Assembly: GCA_046349775.1 (NCBI GenBank)
Contig: JAXMBS010000002.1
Coordinates: forward strand, 141,182-205,181
From: JAEUIG01 sp046349775
GTDB taxonomy: Bacteria; Planctomycetota; Planctomycetia; Planctomycetales; Planctomycetaceae
Direction: 5' to 3'
DNA length: 64,000 nt
A model generated the notes under the pieces. It made no database searches. It was not told the DNA's origin and was given only the letters and a program-made list of their open reading frames with translations. Of the stretch, positions 9,004 to 20,000 are shown one piece after another (the stretch's first letter is position 1; the number at the start of each line of letters is the position of its first letter). The position numbers and the translations under genes are program-made.

Positions 9004-10885
9004 CTACTGCTGTCCCTGCCTCAATTTCTGGCCTAAAGAGGTTTTTCCGGCCTGCAGATCGTAGGTTGCCTCCTGGACGCGCTGCTGTCGGCGGGCCAGA
9101 TCGCGGAGCAGATTCTGATTGTCCGGGTCGGCCGCCTGCTCCCCTTCGACGTTCAGCCCAATCTGCCGCGTCAGACGATTGATCTGGTTCTGCAGGGAAC
9201 GAATCATTTTCAGTTCAGCCAGCGAGTTGACGAGCTGCTGGTCCTGCTCCTGTTGCTGTTGTTGCTGCTGCTGTTGCTGTTGTTGCTTCATTTTCTCCAG
9301 CTCCTGCTGCAGCGCCAGGATCATTTCGTCCAGCGTTTCGACGATTGTCTGCTCGATGAGCTGTGTCGTCTCGCCGGTGTCGGTCTTGTCCAGCCGCCCG
9401 GCCACGATCACCATCGAATCCCGCATCTGCTCGACCGCTTCGGGGAACGCGACCGACGAACCTTCCTCTTTCAACAGGATGAGCGCCCGGTCCGCTTCGA
9501 GCGCATTCTCGCGCTGATTGCGGGCGAGATCGGTGGCTTTGGCCGCATGCCGGGACTCGCGGTCCTTCGGGGCGACCTTGTCCAGCCGCTCAGTTTCGGC
9601 ATTGATCCGTAACTGCACCCGGAGCATTTCCTGGAACCGGGCCTCCAGCAGGGTGAGCATCATCTCCCGCTCTTCTTCGCGAAGCTGGCGGAGGATTTCC
9701 TCGAGGCGGGCCTTCATCTGTTCGAGCTTCGCGACGGCCGCATCCTGCTTGTCGGAGGCGCCGCCGCGGTTCTGTTGCTGGAGTTCTTCAATCGCCTTCT
9801 GCATCTCCTCGATTGCCTGCTGCAGCTCCTGGCGGCCGGGCGTCTTCTGGGCCTGCTGTTCGGAGTCCTGCTGGCCGCCTGATTCTTGCTGATCGCCGGA
9901 CTGCTGCTGTCCCAGCGGCTTCGGCCGAGCGCCGGGCTGCTGCTGTTCTTGTTGACCACTGGGAGACTGGGATCCCTGTTGCGATTCCCCCGGTTGTCCC
10001 TCGGATGGTTGACCCCGGGATGGCTGTCCCTTCGATGGCTGTCCCTGGGACGGCTGGCCCTTGGATGGCTGTCCCTGGGACGGCTCACTCTCGGCTGGCT
10101 GTGGCTTGGAATCTTCCGGCGTCTTTCCCGGCGGCGACGGCTTGCCGTCCGGCGATGTCTCTGGTTTCTGTTCCTGTTCGCCAGACTGTTTGGGATTTCC
10201 CTCGCTGCCGGGTGCTGCCGACTGCGAGTCGTCGCCGGCCTTGTCTTCCGCTGCTGAGTCGCGTCCCTGCTGCTCTGCGGCGCGTTCCGCGTCGCGGCGA
10301 TCAATCTTGTCCGCGAGACCGCTCGCGTGATCGTTCACGCGCTTGTTGCCCCTGTTCCAGCTTGCCCGGCTCACCCCCCCGTTCGGTCGCAGCACGGGCG
10401 TCCTTCTGTTCGCCGATCAGTTTGCCGGTGTCCTTCAGCAGTCCCTCGAAGAACTCGATGTCCTTCTTGTTCCGGTCGCGGGCATCTTCGCTCTGCAGCA
10501 GCTTGAGCAGGTCGGCGACCTGGGTCAGCAGTTCGTCCTCGCGCTCCACAGCGTCTCCGAGTTCGTTTCCCTCGGACAGCAGTCGCGCAATGACGCGCAT
10601 CTGTTCCAGCATCCGTTTTTCGCGGCTCTCGCTGCGCGTGCGCGTCAGTAGTTCCGCGCGGTCCGGGTCGGTCGGCCGCATCAGCTCGCCAAGTTCCAGC
10701 AGCTTTTGCTCGAAGCGCTCGTAGTCGCGCTGAATCTGCTGGACCTGCTGGCTGAGGTTCAGCGGCGTCGCCGCCGGATCCGCGGCGTCTGCGGGTGTAC
10801 CGCGCTCCTGTGCGGCGGCCGGCGCCGTCACAGCGGCGACGGCCAGAATCAGTCCGATGAGGCTGCTCACCGTGATGGACTGCAT
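9004..10885 (-). CDS. Exported Gln-rich coiled-coil protein, one frameshift
   Basis: Two frames make one protein of about 626 aa. The N-terminal part starts at ATG 10885 with a signal peptide (SLIGLILAVAAVTAPAAAQ) and a coiled coil, and stops at 10301 after a junk tail. The C-terminal part continues in another frame from about 10345 (RVNDHASGLADKIDRRDAER) to the stop at 9004. Removing one G in the CAACAAGCGCG run near 10345 joins them. The middle is low complexity: six imperfect GQPSx repeats, then Q- and E-rich coiled coil, and a run of twelve Q (KQQQQQQ... before EQDQQ) encoded at about 9252-9287. The C-terminal segment is helical with LARRQQRVQEATYDLQAG. The start lies 1 base beyond the stop of the 823-aa membrane protein, so translation is probably coupled. 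Probably a filamentous or scaffolding envelope protein; no enzyme motif is seen. Confidence 0.75.
9991..10080. repeat. 15-bp minisatellite, six copies, inside the Gln-rich gene
   Basis: Six tandem 15-bp units of the type TGGCTGTCCCTGGGA run from 9991 to 10080, with two identical copies (10036-10050 and 10066-10080) and the rest diverged by a few bases. On the minus strand they encode a five-residue repeat GQPSK/GQPSQ/GQPSR. There are no unique spacers, so this is not a CRISPR array. Copy number could vary by slippage. Confidence 0.85.
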
Positions 10886-10886
10886 G

Positions 10887-13358
10887 TCATTTGCCCTCGA
10901 TGCCGAGGTTGTCGAACAACTGGCGTTCGCGCTCCTGCTGCGTCTGATCGCGGTTCTGTTTCAACCGTTTTTCGATGCCCTGCAGCATCTTGATCATCTC
11001 GTCGAAGTCCTCCCGCTCGCGCATGTTCGCCAGCACGGCGTCCATCCGCAAAATCAGGCCCTCCGCCGACGTGATCGAGTTCGCAATCGCCGAAGACGGA
11101 TCCGCCTGATTGGCGTTCGCAAGTCCGAACAGCCCCAGCCGCTGGTGCAGTTCCGGGTAGCTTTCCTCATTGATGGCGTGCAGCGGCGCCAGGATGCGCC
11201 GGTCGATCCGTTCCAGCTTCAGACTGCTATCAACACGGTTGTTGACCATCTCCTCGCGGATGTCGGTGAAACCGATTTCGACGGCCCGGCACTCGGAACT
11301 GGTCTTCCCGATCGCCTGCAGCGAACGTTCTGCCGACGCAGTGATCGCCAGCCCCAGCCGGCGGATTTCTTCCTGCCGCTTGTCGCGCTCGACCGGCGCC
11401 GCGGATTCCGTCGCCAGCCGCACGCGCTCCTGATGCTGCTTCAAATGCGCGGCCAGGTCGTCCCGGACTTCCTGCACTTCCCGGCGAATCTGCTCGAAAC
11501 GCAACCGCAGATTCAGTTCCTTGTCATACAGCTGCGTCAGCAACTCTTCCGGCGTGACGATCGTGAACGTGAACGCCTCGCCGCGACTGGTGTGCGGACC
11601 ATTCAGATTGTCTCCGTCGTCGGCCGCGATGGTCAATGTCAGTTGCTGATCGACCTTGAGATCCAGCGGCTGCAGCGTAAACCGCTCGCGGTGCTCCGGC
11701 AGCGATTCTCCGAGTGTAAAGTCCTTCTGGCCGGCTGGACCGGTGGACAGGGCGCGCGGCGTCGAGTCGGGCGCTCCATCCACCTGATACTCGAATCGCG
11801 CCTCGGCGACGCCGTAGTCGTCTCGAATCCGGCCGACGATCGGGATTTCGGCGAGTCGCGTCACGGAAGAGCCGACTCCGCTGCGGCGCGTCTCGACAAT
11901 CGGCGGCTCATCCGCAACGCCGTGGAGCGTGAGCAGCACCGGATCGGCAGTGACGATCTCGTCGGCGTCTTCAAGATAGATCTGCAGCGTCGTGTCCGGC
12001 GGAACGGGGATCGCAGTGAAGTCGGCGGACAGCGAGGGCAATGCGGTCAAGGCCTTGCTCGCTAACAGAAGCGGCACACGGAACGACAGGCCGTCGTCGG
12101 TCCACCAGGCGCTGCTGACGCTGGCGGGGATCTTGATCTGCCGCGCAGGGGAAGTGGCCGGCCGACCATCGGCGGATTGCGGATGCACCGTGAGCGTCGC
12201 ATCTGCGGTCGGCGTCCGCCGACCGCTGGAGAACTCCAGGTCGAAGTGCGCGCAGCGCAGCTGCACCGCGACCAGCGGCTTATTGGCCCTGGCCCGGATT
12301 GCGAGCATGGTTTCCACCGGCAGTGAGACCTGCGCGCCTTCGACTTTGCGGACGCGATCGGAGATGGCGTCCAGGCCGGTGTAGTCCGGGTAGTCGCACT
12401 CGAGGACGATCTCGTCGATCTGCGGCGGATCCACGACGACGACGCGGTACGGAGTCCGGTTGATAAAGTCGCCGCCGGAGACCCACAACTCGTGCTCGTC
12501 GATCACACGGCCCAGCGTATGACGGAACCGGCGGTCGCCGGACTGCGACATCGCCACGCTGCCGCGCGATTCGCCGCTGTCGAGGACGGCATAAGTGAGC
12601 GTCACCATGTCCGGGAGCCGGCGGCCTTCCGGGACATCCGCCACCAGCGTGAGGTCGGCGCCGCGCGGATGCTTGTATCCCGTCGCGGGGATCTCTTTCA
12701 GCCGATCGCCCGGTTGCGCCAACGCGCGGACGGTCATGGCGCTCTGGCGGTACGGTTCCCAGTAGTCGTCGCGGAGCAGGACGAACGCGTTGAACCAGCG
12801 TTCCATGGCGTCCGCGCGGATCGCGCCAAAACCGGCGACCGTTGCCAGCAGCACCAGTCCGCCGATCAGCCAGCGGAACATCGGGCGCCGATCGAACACC
12901 GCCTCCAGATCCAGGTTCTTGGCCGACAGGGCCGCGTCGGCGATGGTTCGTTGCAGCATAGCGCCGCCGAGTTCGCCCGGCGCACTTTCCCCGCGACCGG
13001 CCAGTTCGACCGCCGTGATGAGCCGGTCGCCGAGTTGTGGAAACTGGCGTTCGAGGACCAGCGCGAGTGCACGGGCGCGGAATCGACGCAGCGAGCGCAC
13101 CAGCACCCACACGATCACCGCAGCGATGAGGGCTGAGATCGCCGCCACCGCGCACAACGTGCGGAACCAGCCCGGCAACTCCAGCTTGCGGACGGCAAAG
13201 TGCGCAACGTCGAGCGAGAGGGTGAGCCAGAACGCCAGGCACAGCAGGGCAACGACGGCGCTGGTGCCCTCGATCAGCACGTACTTGCGGATTCGCTGCC
13301 GCAGGCCGTCGAGGACGTCGCGAATTTCACGCGGCAGTTCGAGCGGTGCGTCGGTCAT
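10887..13358 (-). CDS. Large membrane-anchored hypothetical protein (823 aa)
   Basis: ATG 13358 starts MTDAPLELPREIRDVLDGLR. Three hydrophobic segments lie at the N-terminus: about residues 28-50, 63-87 and 150-172 (WLIGGLVLLATVAGFGAI), with an arginine-rich loop after the second. Residues about 190-580 look beta-rich, like stacked Ig-type domains (repeated IVLECDYPDYTG, FEYQVDGAPDSTP). The last 230 residues are charged and helical, probably coiled coil, ending in RQLFDNLGIEGK. The architecture is like the large integral membrane proteins that accompany MoxR/VWA-type gene clusters in planctomycetes, but no MoxR or VWA gene is visible here, so that link is only suggestive. The next gene starts 1 base after the stop, which points to translational coupling and a joint function. 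Confidence 0.8.
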   Translation of the reverse strand: MTDAPLELPREIRDVLDGLRQRIRKYVLIEGTSAVVALLCLAFWLTLSLDVAHFAVRKLELPGWFRTLCAVAAISALIAAVIVWVLVRSLRRFRARALALVLERQFPQLGDRLITAVELAGRGESAPGELGGAMLQRTIADAALSAKNLDLEAVFDRRPMFRWLIGGLVLLATVAGFGAIRADAMERWFNAFVLLRDDYWEPYRQSAMTVRALAQPGDRLKEIPATGYKHPRGADLTLVADVPEGRRLPDMVTLTYAVLDSGESRGSVAMSQSGDRRFRHTLGRVIDEHELWVSGGDFINRTPYRVVVVDPPQIDEIVLECDYPDYTGLDAISDRVRKVEGAQVSLPVETMLAIRARANKPLVAVQLRCAHFDLEFSSGRRTPTADATLTVHPQSADGRPATSPARQIKIPASVSSAWWTDDGLSFRVPLLLASKALTALPSLSADFTAIPVPPDTTLQIYLEDADEIVTADPVLLTLHGVADEPPIVETRRSGVGSSVTRLAEIPIVGRIRDDYGVAEARFEYQVDGAPDSTPRALSTGPAGQKDFTLGESLPEHRERFTLQPLDLKVDQQLTLTIAADDGDNLNGPHTSRGEAFTFTIVTPEELLTQLYDKELNLRLRFEQIRREVQEVRDDLAAHLKQHQERVRLATESAAPVERDKRQEEIRRLGLAITASAERSLQAIGKTSSECRAVEIGFTDIREEMVNNRVDSSLKLERIDRRILAPLHAINEESYPELHQRLGLFGLANANQADPSSAIANSITSAEGLILRMDAVLANMREREDFDEMIKMLQGIEKRLKQNRDQTQQERERQLFDNLGIEGK

Positions 13359-13675
13359 CGGCGGCAGCCATTCCTGCGCGGGGCGAACACTGCGTCACCG
13401 AACCACCGGGCCGGATCCGCGCCGCACTGGCTGAGACGCGATGTCCGCACGCAAAGTTCCCGCGGACCTGATTGTAGCAGATCGCCGACGAGGGACAGGT
13501 CGATGCCGCCCGGAAGGTCCGGTTCGCGTATTCGCCCGAAATGCCACGGGTTGTAAGTCGCTGTCGGCATCGTCCCCGCAGACTGCCGCGAACGCAGACA
13601 GGCTGCCACCCCGAAGAAACTGGCTGCAATCGGCACCTATCCCAAAATGATGCCGAGTCACTTAGAATTCCCCGG

Positions 13676-14086
13676 ATGTACCGGCTGACTCAGGAAATCG
13701 ATTTCTGCTACGGGCACCGCCTGCTGAATTACGGCGGCAAGTGCCGGCATCTCCACGGTCACAACGGAAAGGCGGTGATCGTCCTGGAGGGGGAACAGCT
13801 CGACGAGCGCGGCATGCTGGTCGACTTCTCCGATATCAAGTCCTCGCTGCGGCGATGGATCGAGGAGCACCTCGACCACCGGATGATCCTTTGCCGGGAC
13901 GATCCGGCCGTGGCGAAATTGCAGGAACTCGGCGAACCGCTGTACCTCATCGACCGCAATCCGACGGCCGAGAACATCGCCCGGATGATCTATGAGCGCG
14001 CCCGGGAATGCGGTTTTCCGGTGATCGAGGTCGCATTATGGGAGACGGTCCGCTCGTGCGCCACGTACCGTCCGCGTTCGTCATAG
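13676..14086 (+). CDS. 6-pyruvoyl-tetrahydropterin synthase / QueD family protein
   Basis: A 136-residue protein starting MYRLTQEIDFCYGHRLL. The family's zinc ligands are present: His in CYGHRL and the HLHGH motif (about residues 25-29), with the catalytic Cys just before (GGKCRHLHGH). DFSDIK around residue 45 and the C-terminal EVALWETVRS, with its substrate-binding Glu, are also family features. Members make either 6-carboxy-tetrahydropterin (queuosine/7-deazaguanine pathway) or pyruvoyl-tetrahydropterin; no other que gene is nearby, so the choice stays open. The start at 13676 gives a normal family length. It is a lone plus-strand gene between minus-strand genes. Confidence 0.88.
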   Translation: MYRLTQEIDFCYGHRLLNYGGKCRHLHGHNGKAVIVLEGEQLDERGMLVDFSDIKSSLRRWIEEHLDHRMILCRDDPAVAKLQELGEPLYLIDRNPTAENIARMIYERARECGFPVIEVALWETVRSCATYRPRSS

Positions 14087-14116
14087 CTCCCACGAATCGT
14101 CGGGGGCCATCACTTC

Positions 14117-14713
14117 TCACTGATACAGCCCGTGCTGGGCGATGTACGCCTCGACGGCGCGCGGCGTCATGAACCGGATCGATCGTCCGGCGCCGACGCG
14201 GCTCCGAATGTCCGTCGCGGACAGGTCAACCGCCGGCATCGCGACGTGCATCAGCCGCCGTTCACCGGTGGCGCCGAAGCGACGACGAAATCCAGTCAGC
14301 TCCGCCGGCGTCCGCCCGCGATTAATGGCAATCAGCGTGGCCAGTTCCAGAATCCGATCCGGCTCGCGCCAAGTCTCAAAATCCGCCACGGAGTCGGCGC
14401 CGAGGATCAGGAACAGCTCGCGAGCGGGATCGGCCGAGTGAACGTCCGCCAGCGTGTCGACGGTGAAGCTCGGCCCCGTTCGTTCGAGTTCGCGGCGGTC
14501 GACGCGATAATGCGGCTGGCCGGCGACGGCGAGTTCCAGCATTTCCGCACGAGCGAGTCCCGCTGAGATCGGATGCCCCTGTTTGTGCGGCGGTGCAGCC
14601 GCCGGAATGAACCAGACCTGGTCCAGTTCGCACTGCTCACGGCACTGCTCGGCCGCCAGCAGATGGCCGTAGTGCACCGGATCGAACGTCCCGCCGTAGA
14701 TGCCCAAGCGCAT
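14117..14713 (-). CDS. nadD: Nicotinate-nucleotide adenylyltransferase
   Basis: NadD transfers AMP from ATP to nicotinate mononucleotide to make deamido-NAD in NAD biosynthesis. The 198-residue protein begins MRLGIYGGTFDPVHYGHLL, with the nucleotidyltransferase GGTFDPxHxGH motif; later come WFIPAAAPPHK, the SFTVDTLAD segment, LFLILGADSVADFETW, and the C-terminal ISSTxIR-type motif as LSATDIRSRV. The start at ATG 14713 is set by the family N-terminus; upstream codons are not family-like. Its stop lies 30 bases from the convergent stop of the QueD-family gene. It is cytoplasmic and probably essential. Confidence 0.95.
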   Translation of the reverse strand: MRLGIYGGTFDPVHYGHLLAAEQCREQCELDQVWFIPAAAPPHKQGHPISAGLARAEMLELAVAGQPHYRVDRRELERTGPSFTVDTLADVHSADPARELFLILGADSVADFETWREPDRILELATLIAINRGRTPAELTGFRRRFGATGERRLMHVAMPAVDLSATDIRSRVGAGRSIRFMTPRAVEAYIAQHGLYQ

Positions 14714-15165
14714 GTCGTGACGTCTGCCAGCCGAAGTGATGCGATACCGTTGGAATCCTGGCGAACTCTGGTCCTGACTCGAATGTCGCTCGTCGAGCAA
14801 CGGGCCTTTATTCGTCCATCAGCGTTGTACCGCAGACGCGACCTCCTGCAACGCCGGATCACCGGGCAATTCTCCATGTTCCCAGAGCGACGAAGCCTCC
14901 ATGGTCCTCAAACGTCGAAGACAACGGAAGGGGGCACGTGGCACAACGGCGTGGAAGCCAGTCGAACGTCGCGCAGGGCGAACGAATTCTGGCAGGCCAG
15001 CGTGGCCCCCTGCAATGGACGACGCTCCGATCGGAGAGCGACGTTGCACCGCGGGAATCCATGGCTTGGGGGCGAAAGCGGCCGCTGATTTGCGGTCGCT
15101 GCCGAGGGACGGCACTCCGCCAATGCGCCAGAAGGTGTCGCGGAGACTCCCAACTGACAACAGAT
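14714..15165. other. Intergenic stretch without a supported gene
   Basis: The interval upstream of nadD has open frames on both strands, but their translations are arginine/serine/proline-rich and lack any domain pattern. It probably holds the nadD upstream region and the 3' trailer of the gene that ends at 15166. No terminator with a clear T tail and no tRNA was seen. Confidence 0.5.
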
Positions 15166-16592
15166 TCAGCCCGGAATGGCGCCTCCGGCCGTCACCGAAC
15201 TCAGCCGGGAAAACATCGGATCCCCCCGATTCTGGCCGATGACCGCCCAGCCGGCTTCGCGAAATGCACGCTGGATGTACTGCCGATGCCCGGCCACGTC
15301 CTCCCGGGCATCCGACATCCGCATGGCCTCGCTCAGGCGAATGACCGTCGCCGCCGACGACACGTGCAGGTAATTGCACATGCATGCAGCCGCGGCGGCT
15401 CCGGCACGCCGATCGGAATCTTGAACGCTTCCGTGTTGGACAGGTCCACCGGTCCCGTATCGCTCACCGAGGCCGCGCGGGCGGTCGGCGTAGACGGTGC
15501 ATCCGCCTTCTTAGGCTGAGACGCAAACGGCTTCAGCGGAGCACTGAACGAGCCGGCCGTCGTAGGACCACCCGTTTTCGTCGGCGTTGCCGCCGGAACG
15601 GGGGGCCGCAACCGCCGGAATTGCCGCCGCGTTCGCGACCAGACGCTTTTGTAAGCCGTCTGCAACTCCGTCAACAGGCCCCGGAAAATGACCTCCGCCG
15701 CGAACGGCTCGACCCACGTCGTCAGCAGCGCCGACTTCTTGTCCAGACCGGTCTGCAGCACGCGTCCCCGAACGATCGTGTCCTTGTCGGTGGCGCCCTC
15801 CCACCCCTCGGCGGCCAACTGGACGAATCGCGTAAGTTCCGGCTCGGTCAAGGGCGTCCTGCGCAGGGTAGAGAGGAACTCGATCATCGCGGTCGTATCG
15901 CCGCTGTCGATCGTCTCCACGACTTTGGGATGTGCGGCTGAAATGCGTTGCAGATGACGGTACGCCTCCGCGAGGTCGAGCAGCGTCGCGCTGCACTTGA
16001 GCAACTTGTTTCGGTCGCAGCGCAGCAGAGAATTGAGTTCGGTGCGGATCGTGGCGGCAATTAAGTTGCCGTAGCTTGCGGAGGACGCCTGTTGCAACGG
16101 GCGTTCGGTGTTCAACAGCTCCTGGATGCCGCCGGGAAATTTCTGCGGGTTGTCGCGCACCAGCCTGGCCAGTTTCGTCCGTGTGTCGTCCCGCACGGGA
16201 ATCGGCCGAGGCAATTCTCGCAGCGAGCCGTCCGGGCCAACGTCCTTGCTCAGCACGAATCGCTGGGTGAACCCGCCGTGCTTCTCGAATTGTTCGCGGC
16301 GCACCCTGGCGAGGTCGGCAAAGAACTTCAGATCCGACGGCGGCAAGGCATCAACCGTCTGCTGGAACTGGTGCCAGAGCTCGGATGAGAGCGGTTCGTG
16401 CGCGAACGCTTCAAACGACTCTGTCAGGGCGGAAAGCGTATCGGGAGTGCAGAGTGTCGCCGACGGCGACTGGTCGGACACGCGCTGGCAGCTGTCATGG
16501 CGGAATCTTGCCGAGTTCAGAATTGAACATGGCCCGAACCTCAGCCCGCCGAGGTGAGACTTGAGTTTACGGAGCACGGATTCCGTCGGCAA
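15166..16592 (-). CDS. Hypothetical protein, frameshifted near 15390
   Basis: The main frame (about 400 residues) runs from around 16592 to 15333 but ends in an arginine-rich tail. One missing base near 15390-15405 would join it to the frame ACMCNYLHVSSAATVIRLSE that stops at 15166 and looks like real protein (AGHRQYIQRAFREAGWAVIG); total about 475 aa. The start is uncertain: the outermost in-frame start is TTG 16592, while a GTG near 16475 (VSDQSPSATL) would avoid overlap with the small membrane protein gene at 16541-16879. The body is mostly helical, with a Pro/Ala/Thr-rich linker near residues 330-390. I recognise no family. It lies downstream of rpoC on the same strand. Confidence 0.6.
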
Positions 16593-16879
16593 CCGTGACA
16601 GGCCGCGATATTGGAGTCGGGTCGCGTCTTAACCTGAATTTCTCTGGCGCGGCTGGGCGGCACTGCCGCGAAAGAACCAGAGCGCGCCCATAACGCCACT
16701 GAGAGTGCTGTGAAGACGGCATAGCCAATCACAAGCGAACGCAGGAACGATACCCAGCCCTCAAACGATGTCCAGATTGCCACGATCCCAAGAACCACAC
16801 CGACGATCGAACCGGCGATCATCCGGTTGGCAAATCTGACCGTTTCCAGACGTGAACGCTCGGCCTCTTCACGGGTCAT
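16541..16879 (-). CDS. Small two-helix membrane protein, hypothetical
   Basis: Starting at ATG 16879 (MTREEAERSRLETVRFANRM), the frame has two strong membrane helices: about residues 22-40 (AGSIVGVVLGIVAIW) and 48-68 (RSLVIGYAVFTALSVALWA). After them comes a basic segment, then a tail that looks less protein-like and overlaps the possible start of the next gene, so the true end may be earlier if an indel is present. No clear Shine-Dalgarno. It sits about 145 bases downstream of rpoC. No family recognised; the clear alternation of helices and loops is the only support. Confidence 0.45.
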   Translation of the reverse strand: MTREEAERSRLETVRFANRMIAGSIVGVVLGIVAIWTSFEGWVSFLRSLVIGYAVFTALSVALWARSGSFAAVPPSRAREIQVKTRPDSNIAACHGCRRNPCSVNSSLTSAG

Positions 16880-17023
16880 TTCAGCGATGTCCGCATTGAG
16901 CCACAGGCATGAAACACCCCGCCAGTTCGGCAGGGTGTTCGAGTCTCGAGTCGGCAGTGGCGAGCCGGGAAGCGTCGGCTCCCGGGTCGTACGGGCTGAC
17001 ACCGCGTCGCTCGCAGGACAACT

Positions 17024-20000
17024 TCAGTCTCCGCCCAACAGGTCCTTCAGCGACGGAATTCCACCGCCGCCATCCTCGGAAACCTGCGGCGCCGCCGGTT
17101 CCTCGTCGGCCGACAGCAGCGCCCCGCCGGGCCGCCAGGATCCGTTCCTTCTCGGCATTCTGAGCCATCATCGCTTCCGGACGGATGCACTCGGACTCCT
17201 GGTGCGACTTGAACCCAGTCCCGGCCGGAATCAGGTGACCGAGGATCACGTTTTCCTTCAGGCCGACCAGATCGTCCGACTTGCCAGCCAGCGCGCTTCC
17301 GTCAGCACCTTCGTCGTTTCCTGGAAGCTGGCCGCCGAAATGAAGCTCTCGCTCTGCACGGCCGCCTTGGTGATACCGAGCAGCTGCGTGCTGCCGCTGG
17401 CCGAGCGCGGCTTGGTGAATTTCGCCGGCTTGCCTCCCATGGCGTCGATCTGCGCGTTCACTTCTTCGACGGTTGCGGCCAGCACCACGTCGCCGACCTC
17501 GAACTCCGTCTCGCCGGCATCCGAAATCCGCACCTTTTCCAGCAGCTTCTGGTTGATCTTGCGGAACTCGAATTTGTCGATGACGATCCCCGGCAACTGA
17601 TCGGTGTCGCCGACGTCGTCGATGCGCACCTTCCGCAGCATCTGGGCGACGACCAGCTCGATGTGCTTATCGTCGATATCCACGCGCTGCGCGCGGTACA
17701 CGTTCTGGATTTCATGCAGCAGGTACTGCTGGACGGCTTCCTCTCCGCTGACGCGGAGAATGTCGTGCGGCACCAGCGGGCCGCGGACGAGTGCATCTCC
17801 CGCCCGCACCCGGTCGCCGGTATGCACCAGCAGCGGGCGGCCGTGCGGAATGATGTGCTCGACTTCGGTCCCTTCCTCGCCCTTGACCAGGAGGACGCGT
17901 TTGCCGCGCTTCTTCTCGGCAACGAGTTCCACTTCGCCGTCGATTTCCGCAATGAGGGCCGGATCCTTCGGCTTGCGGGCCTCGAACAGCTCGGTGACGC
18001 GGGGCAGACCACCGGTGATGTCCTGCGTGCCCGATGCCTCGCGCGGGTTCTTGGCGAGGACGGTACCGGCGCTGACGTGCGCTCCGTCGAGCACTTCGAT
18101 GTTCGCCCGCTCGGGGATGTAGTAGTAGTCCAGGATCTTGCCGGTGCCGTCCTCGATGATGATCTGCGGGTGCAGGTCTCCCTTGTGCTCGATGACGGTG
18201 CGGCGCGTGTAGCCGGTGGCGTCCGCCTCGAGCTTGATCGTTTTGCCTTCGATCAGGTCTTCATAGCGGACCTTGCCGCCGACTTCGCACAGGATCGGCA
18301 CCGAGTGCGGGTCCCACTGGCAGAGGACCTGCCCTTCCTTCACGAGTTCGTCTTCGGAAACGAGCAGCACGGCGCCGTTGGGGACGTTGTAGCTTTCCAG
18401 CTCGCGGTCCTTCGGGTCGATGATCGTGATCTCGCCGTTGCGGGCCAGCACGACATTCTGGCCTTCGGCGTTCACGACGCTGCGGATGCGGGAGAACTTC
18501 ACGCGACCCGGCTTCTTCGTCTTCAGATCGCTTTCTTCGAGTTCCTTCGACGCCACGCCGCCGATGTGGAACGTTCGCATCGTCAGCTGCGTGCCCGGCT
18601 CGCCGATCGACTGGGCGGCGATGATGCCGGCCGCCAGACCCTCTTCGACCAGCGCCCCTGTGGACAGGTCCATGCCGTAGCACAGGCGACAGACGCCGAG
18701 TTCCGCCTCGCACGTCATCGGGCTGCGAACCTGGATGCGCTCCAGGCCCATTTCTTCGATCCGCCGCGCGATGTCGACCGTGATCAGCTCGTTCTCGCGG
18801 ACGATCACCTCGTCGGTGATCGGATCGACGATGTTCGTGCGGCTGACGCGGCCGCGGATGGCCTGCGCCAGGCTGACTTCGACCTTTTCGCCGCGGTACA
18901 GCACCCCGCGCGTGACGCCCTTCGTCGTGCCGCAGTCCATGGTCGTGATGACCATGTTCTGGCACACGTCGGCCAGCTTACGGGTGAGGTAACCGCTGTC
19001 CGCCGTCTTGAGGGCGGTGTCGGCCAGACCCTTGCGGGCGCCGTGCGTGGAGCTGAAGTACTCCAGCACCGTCAGGCCTTCGCGGAAGTTCGACTTGATC
19101 GGAGTTTCGATGATTTCGCCCGACGGCTTGGCCATCAGGCCGCGCATCCCGGCGAGCTGACGGATCTGCTCGATGCCGCCGCGGGCGCCCGAATCCGCCA
19201 TCAGGTAGATCGGATTGACGTAGGCACCGTGCTCGCGCAGGTCGTGCTCCAGCTCGTGTTTCATCGACTCGGTAATCTGCTCGCGGGCGTGCGTCCAGAT
19301 ATCGATGACCTTGTTGTACCGTTCCTGGCCGGTGATGATGCCGCGGTCGTAGAGCTTCTGCTGCTTGAGCACCTGCCCTTCGGAGTCCAGGATCACCTTC
19401 TCTTTGTTCGGCGCCGTCACCAGGTCGCTCGTCGCGAACGACAGTCCGCTGCGCGTCGACTCCTGGAAGCCGATCCGCTTCATGGCGTCGAGCAGGCGGA
19501 TCGTCGCCCGCCGGCCGAGCTCCAGGTAGCAGTCTGAAATGACGTTGGCGAGGTCCTTGCTCTTCATCGTCTGGTTGTAGTACGCCATGCTGGCCGGCAG
19601 GATGTCGTTGAACAGCACCCGCCCCACGGTCGTCTCCACCAGCCTGCCGGACCGGTACACGTCGGCCCCTTCGCCTTTGACGCGCTTCTCCTTCGGCAGC
19701 CGCAGCTTGACGATCGCGTGCCGCGCGACGCGACCCTGCTGGTAAGCCATCAGCACTTCGTTGACGGACGCGAACTTCATCCCGGCGCCCGGGCGACCTT
19801 CGCGCTTGAGCGTGCAGTAGTAGCAGCCCATCACGATGTCTTGCGTCGGCATGATGATCGGCGCGCCGTTCGCCGGGCTGAAGATGTTGTGAGTCGACAT
19901 CATCAGCGTATGCGCTTCGACCTGCGCCTCGATCGACAACGGCAGGTGCACCGCCATCTGGTCGCCGTCGAAGTCGGCATTGAAGCCCTTGCAGACCAGC

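Noticed and set aside
9991..10080. Possible CRISPR array
   Set aside because: Units are 15 bp and directly adjacent without unique spacers, and they code for a protein repeat.
10301..10395. Programmed ribosomal frameshift in the Gln-rich gene
   Set aside because: No slippery heptamer or downstream structure at the switch point, and the same type of indel occurs in rpoB, rpoC and rplA, so a technical indel is simpler.
14819..15385. A 188-residue minus-strand gene between nadD and the next gene
   Set aside because: The translation is low complexity with no domain, and it overlaps the better supported frame ending at 15166.
17663..19537. A 624-residue open frame on the plus strand opposite rpoC
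   Set aside because: Same reason: composition of a shadow frame and full overlap with rpoC coding sequence.
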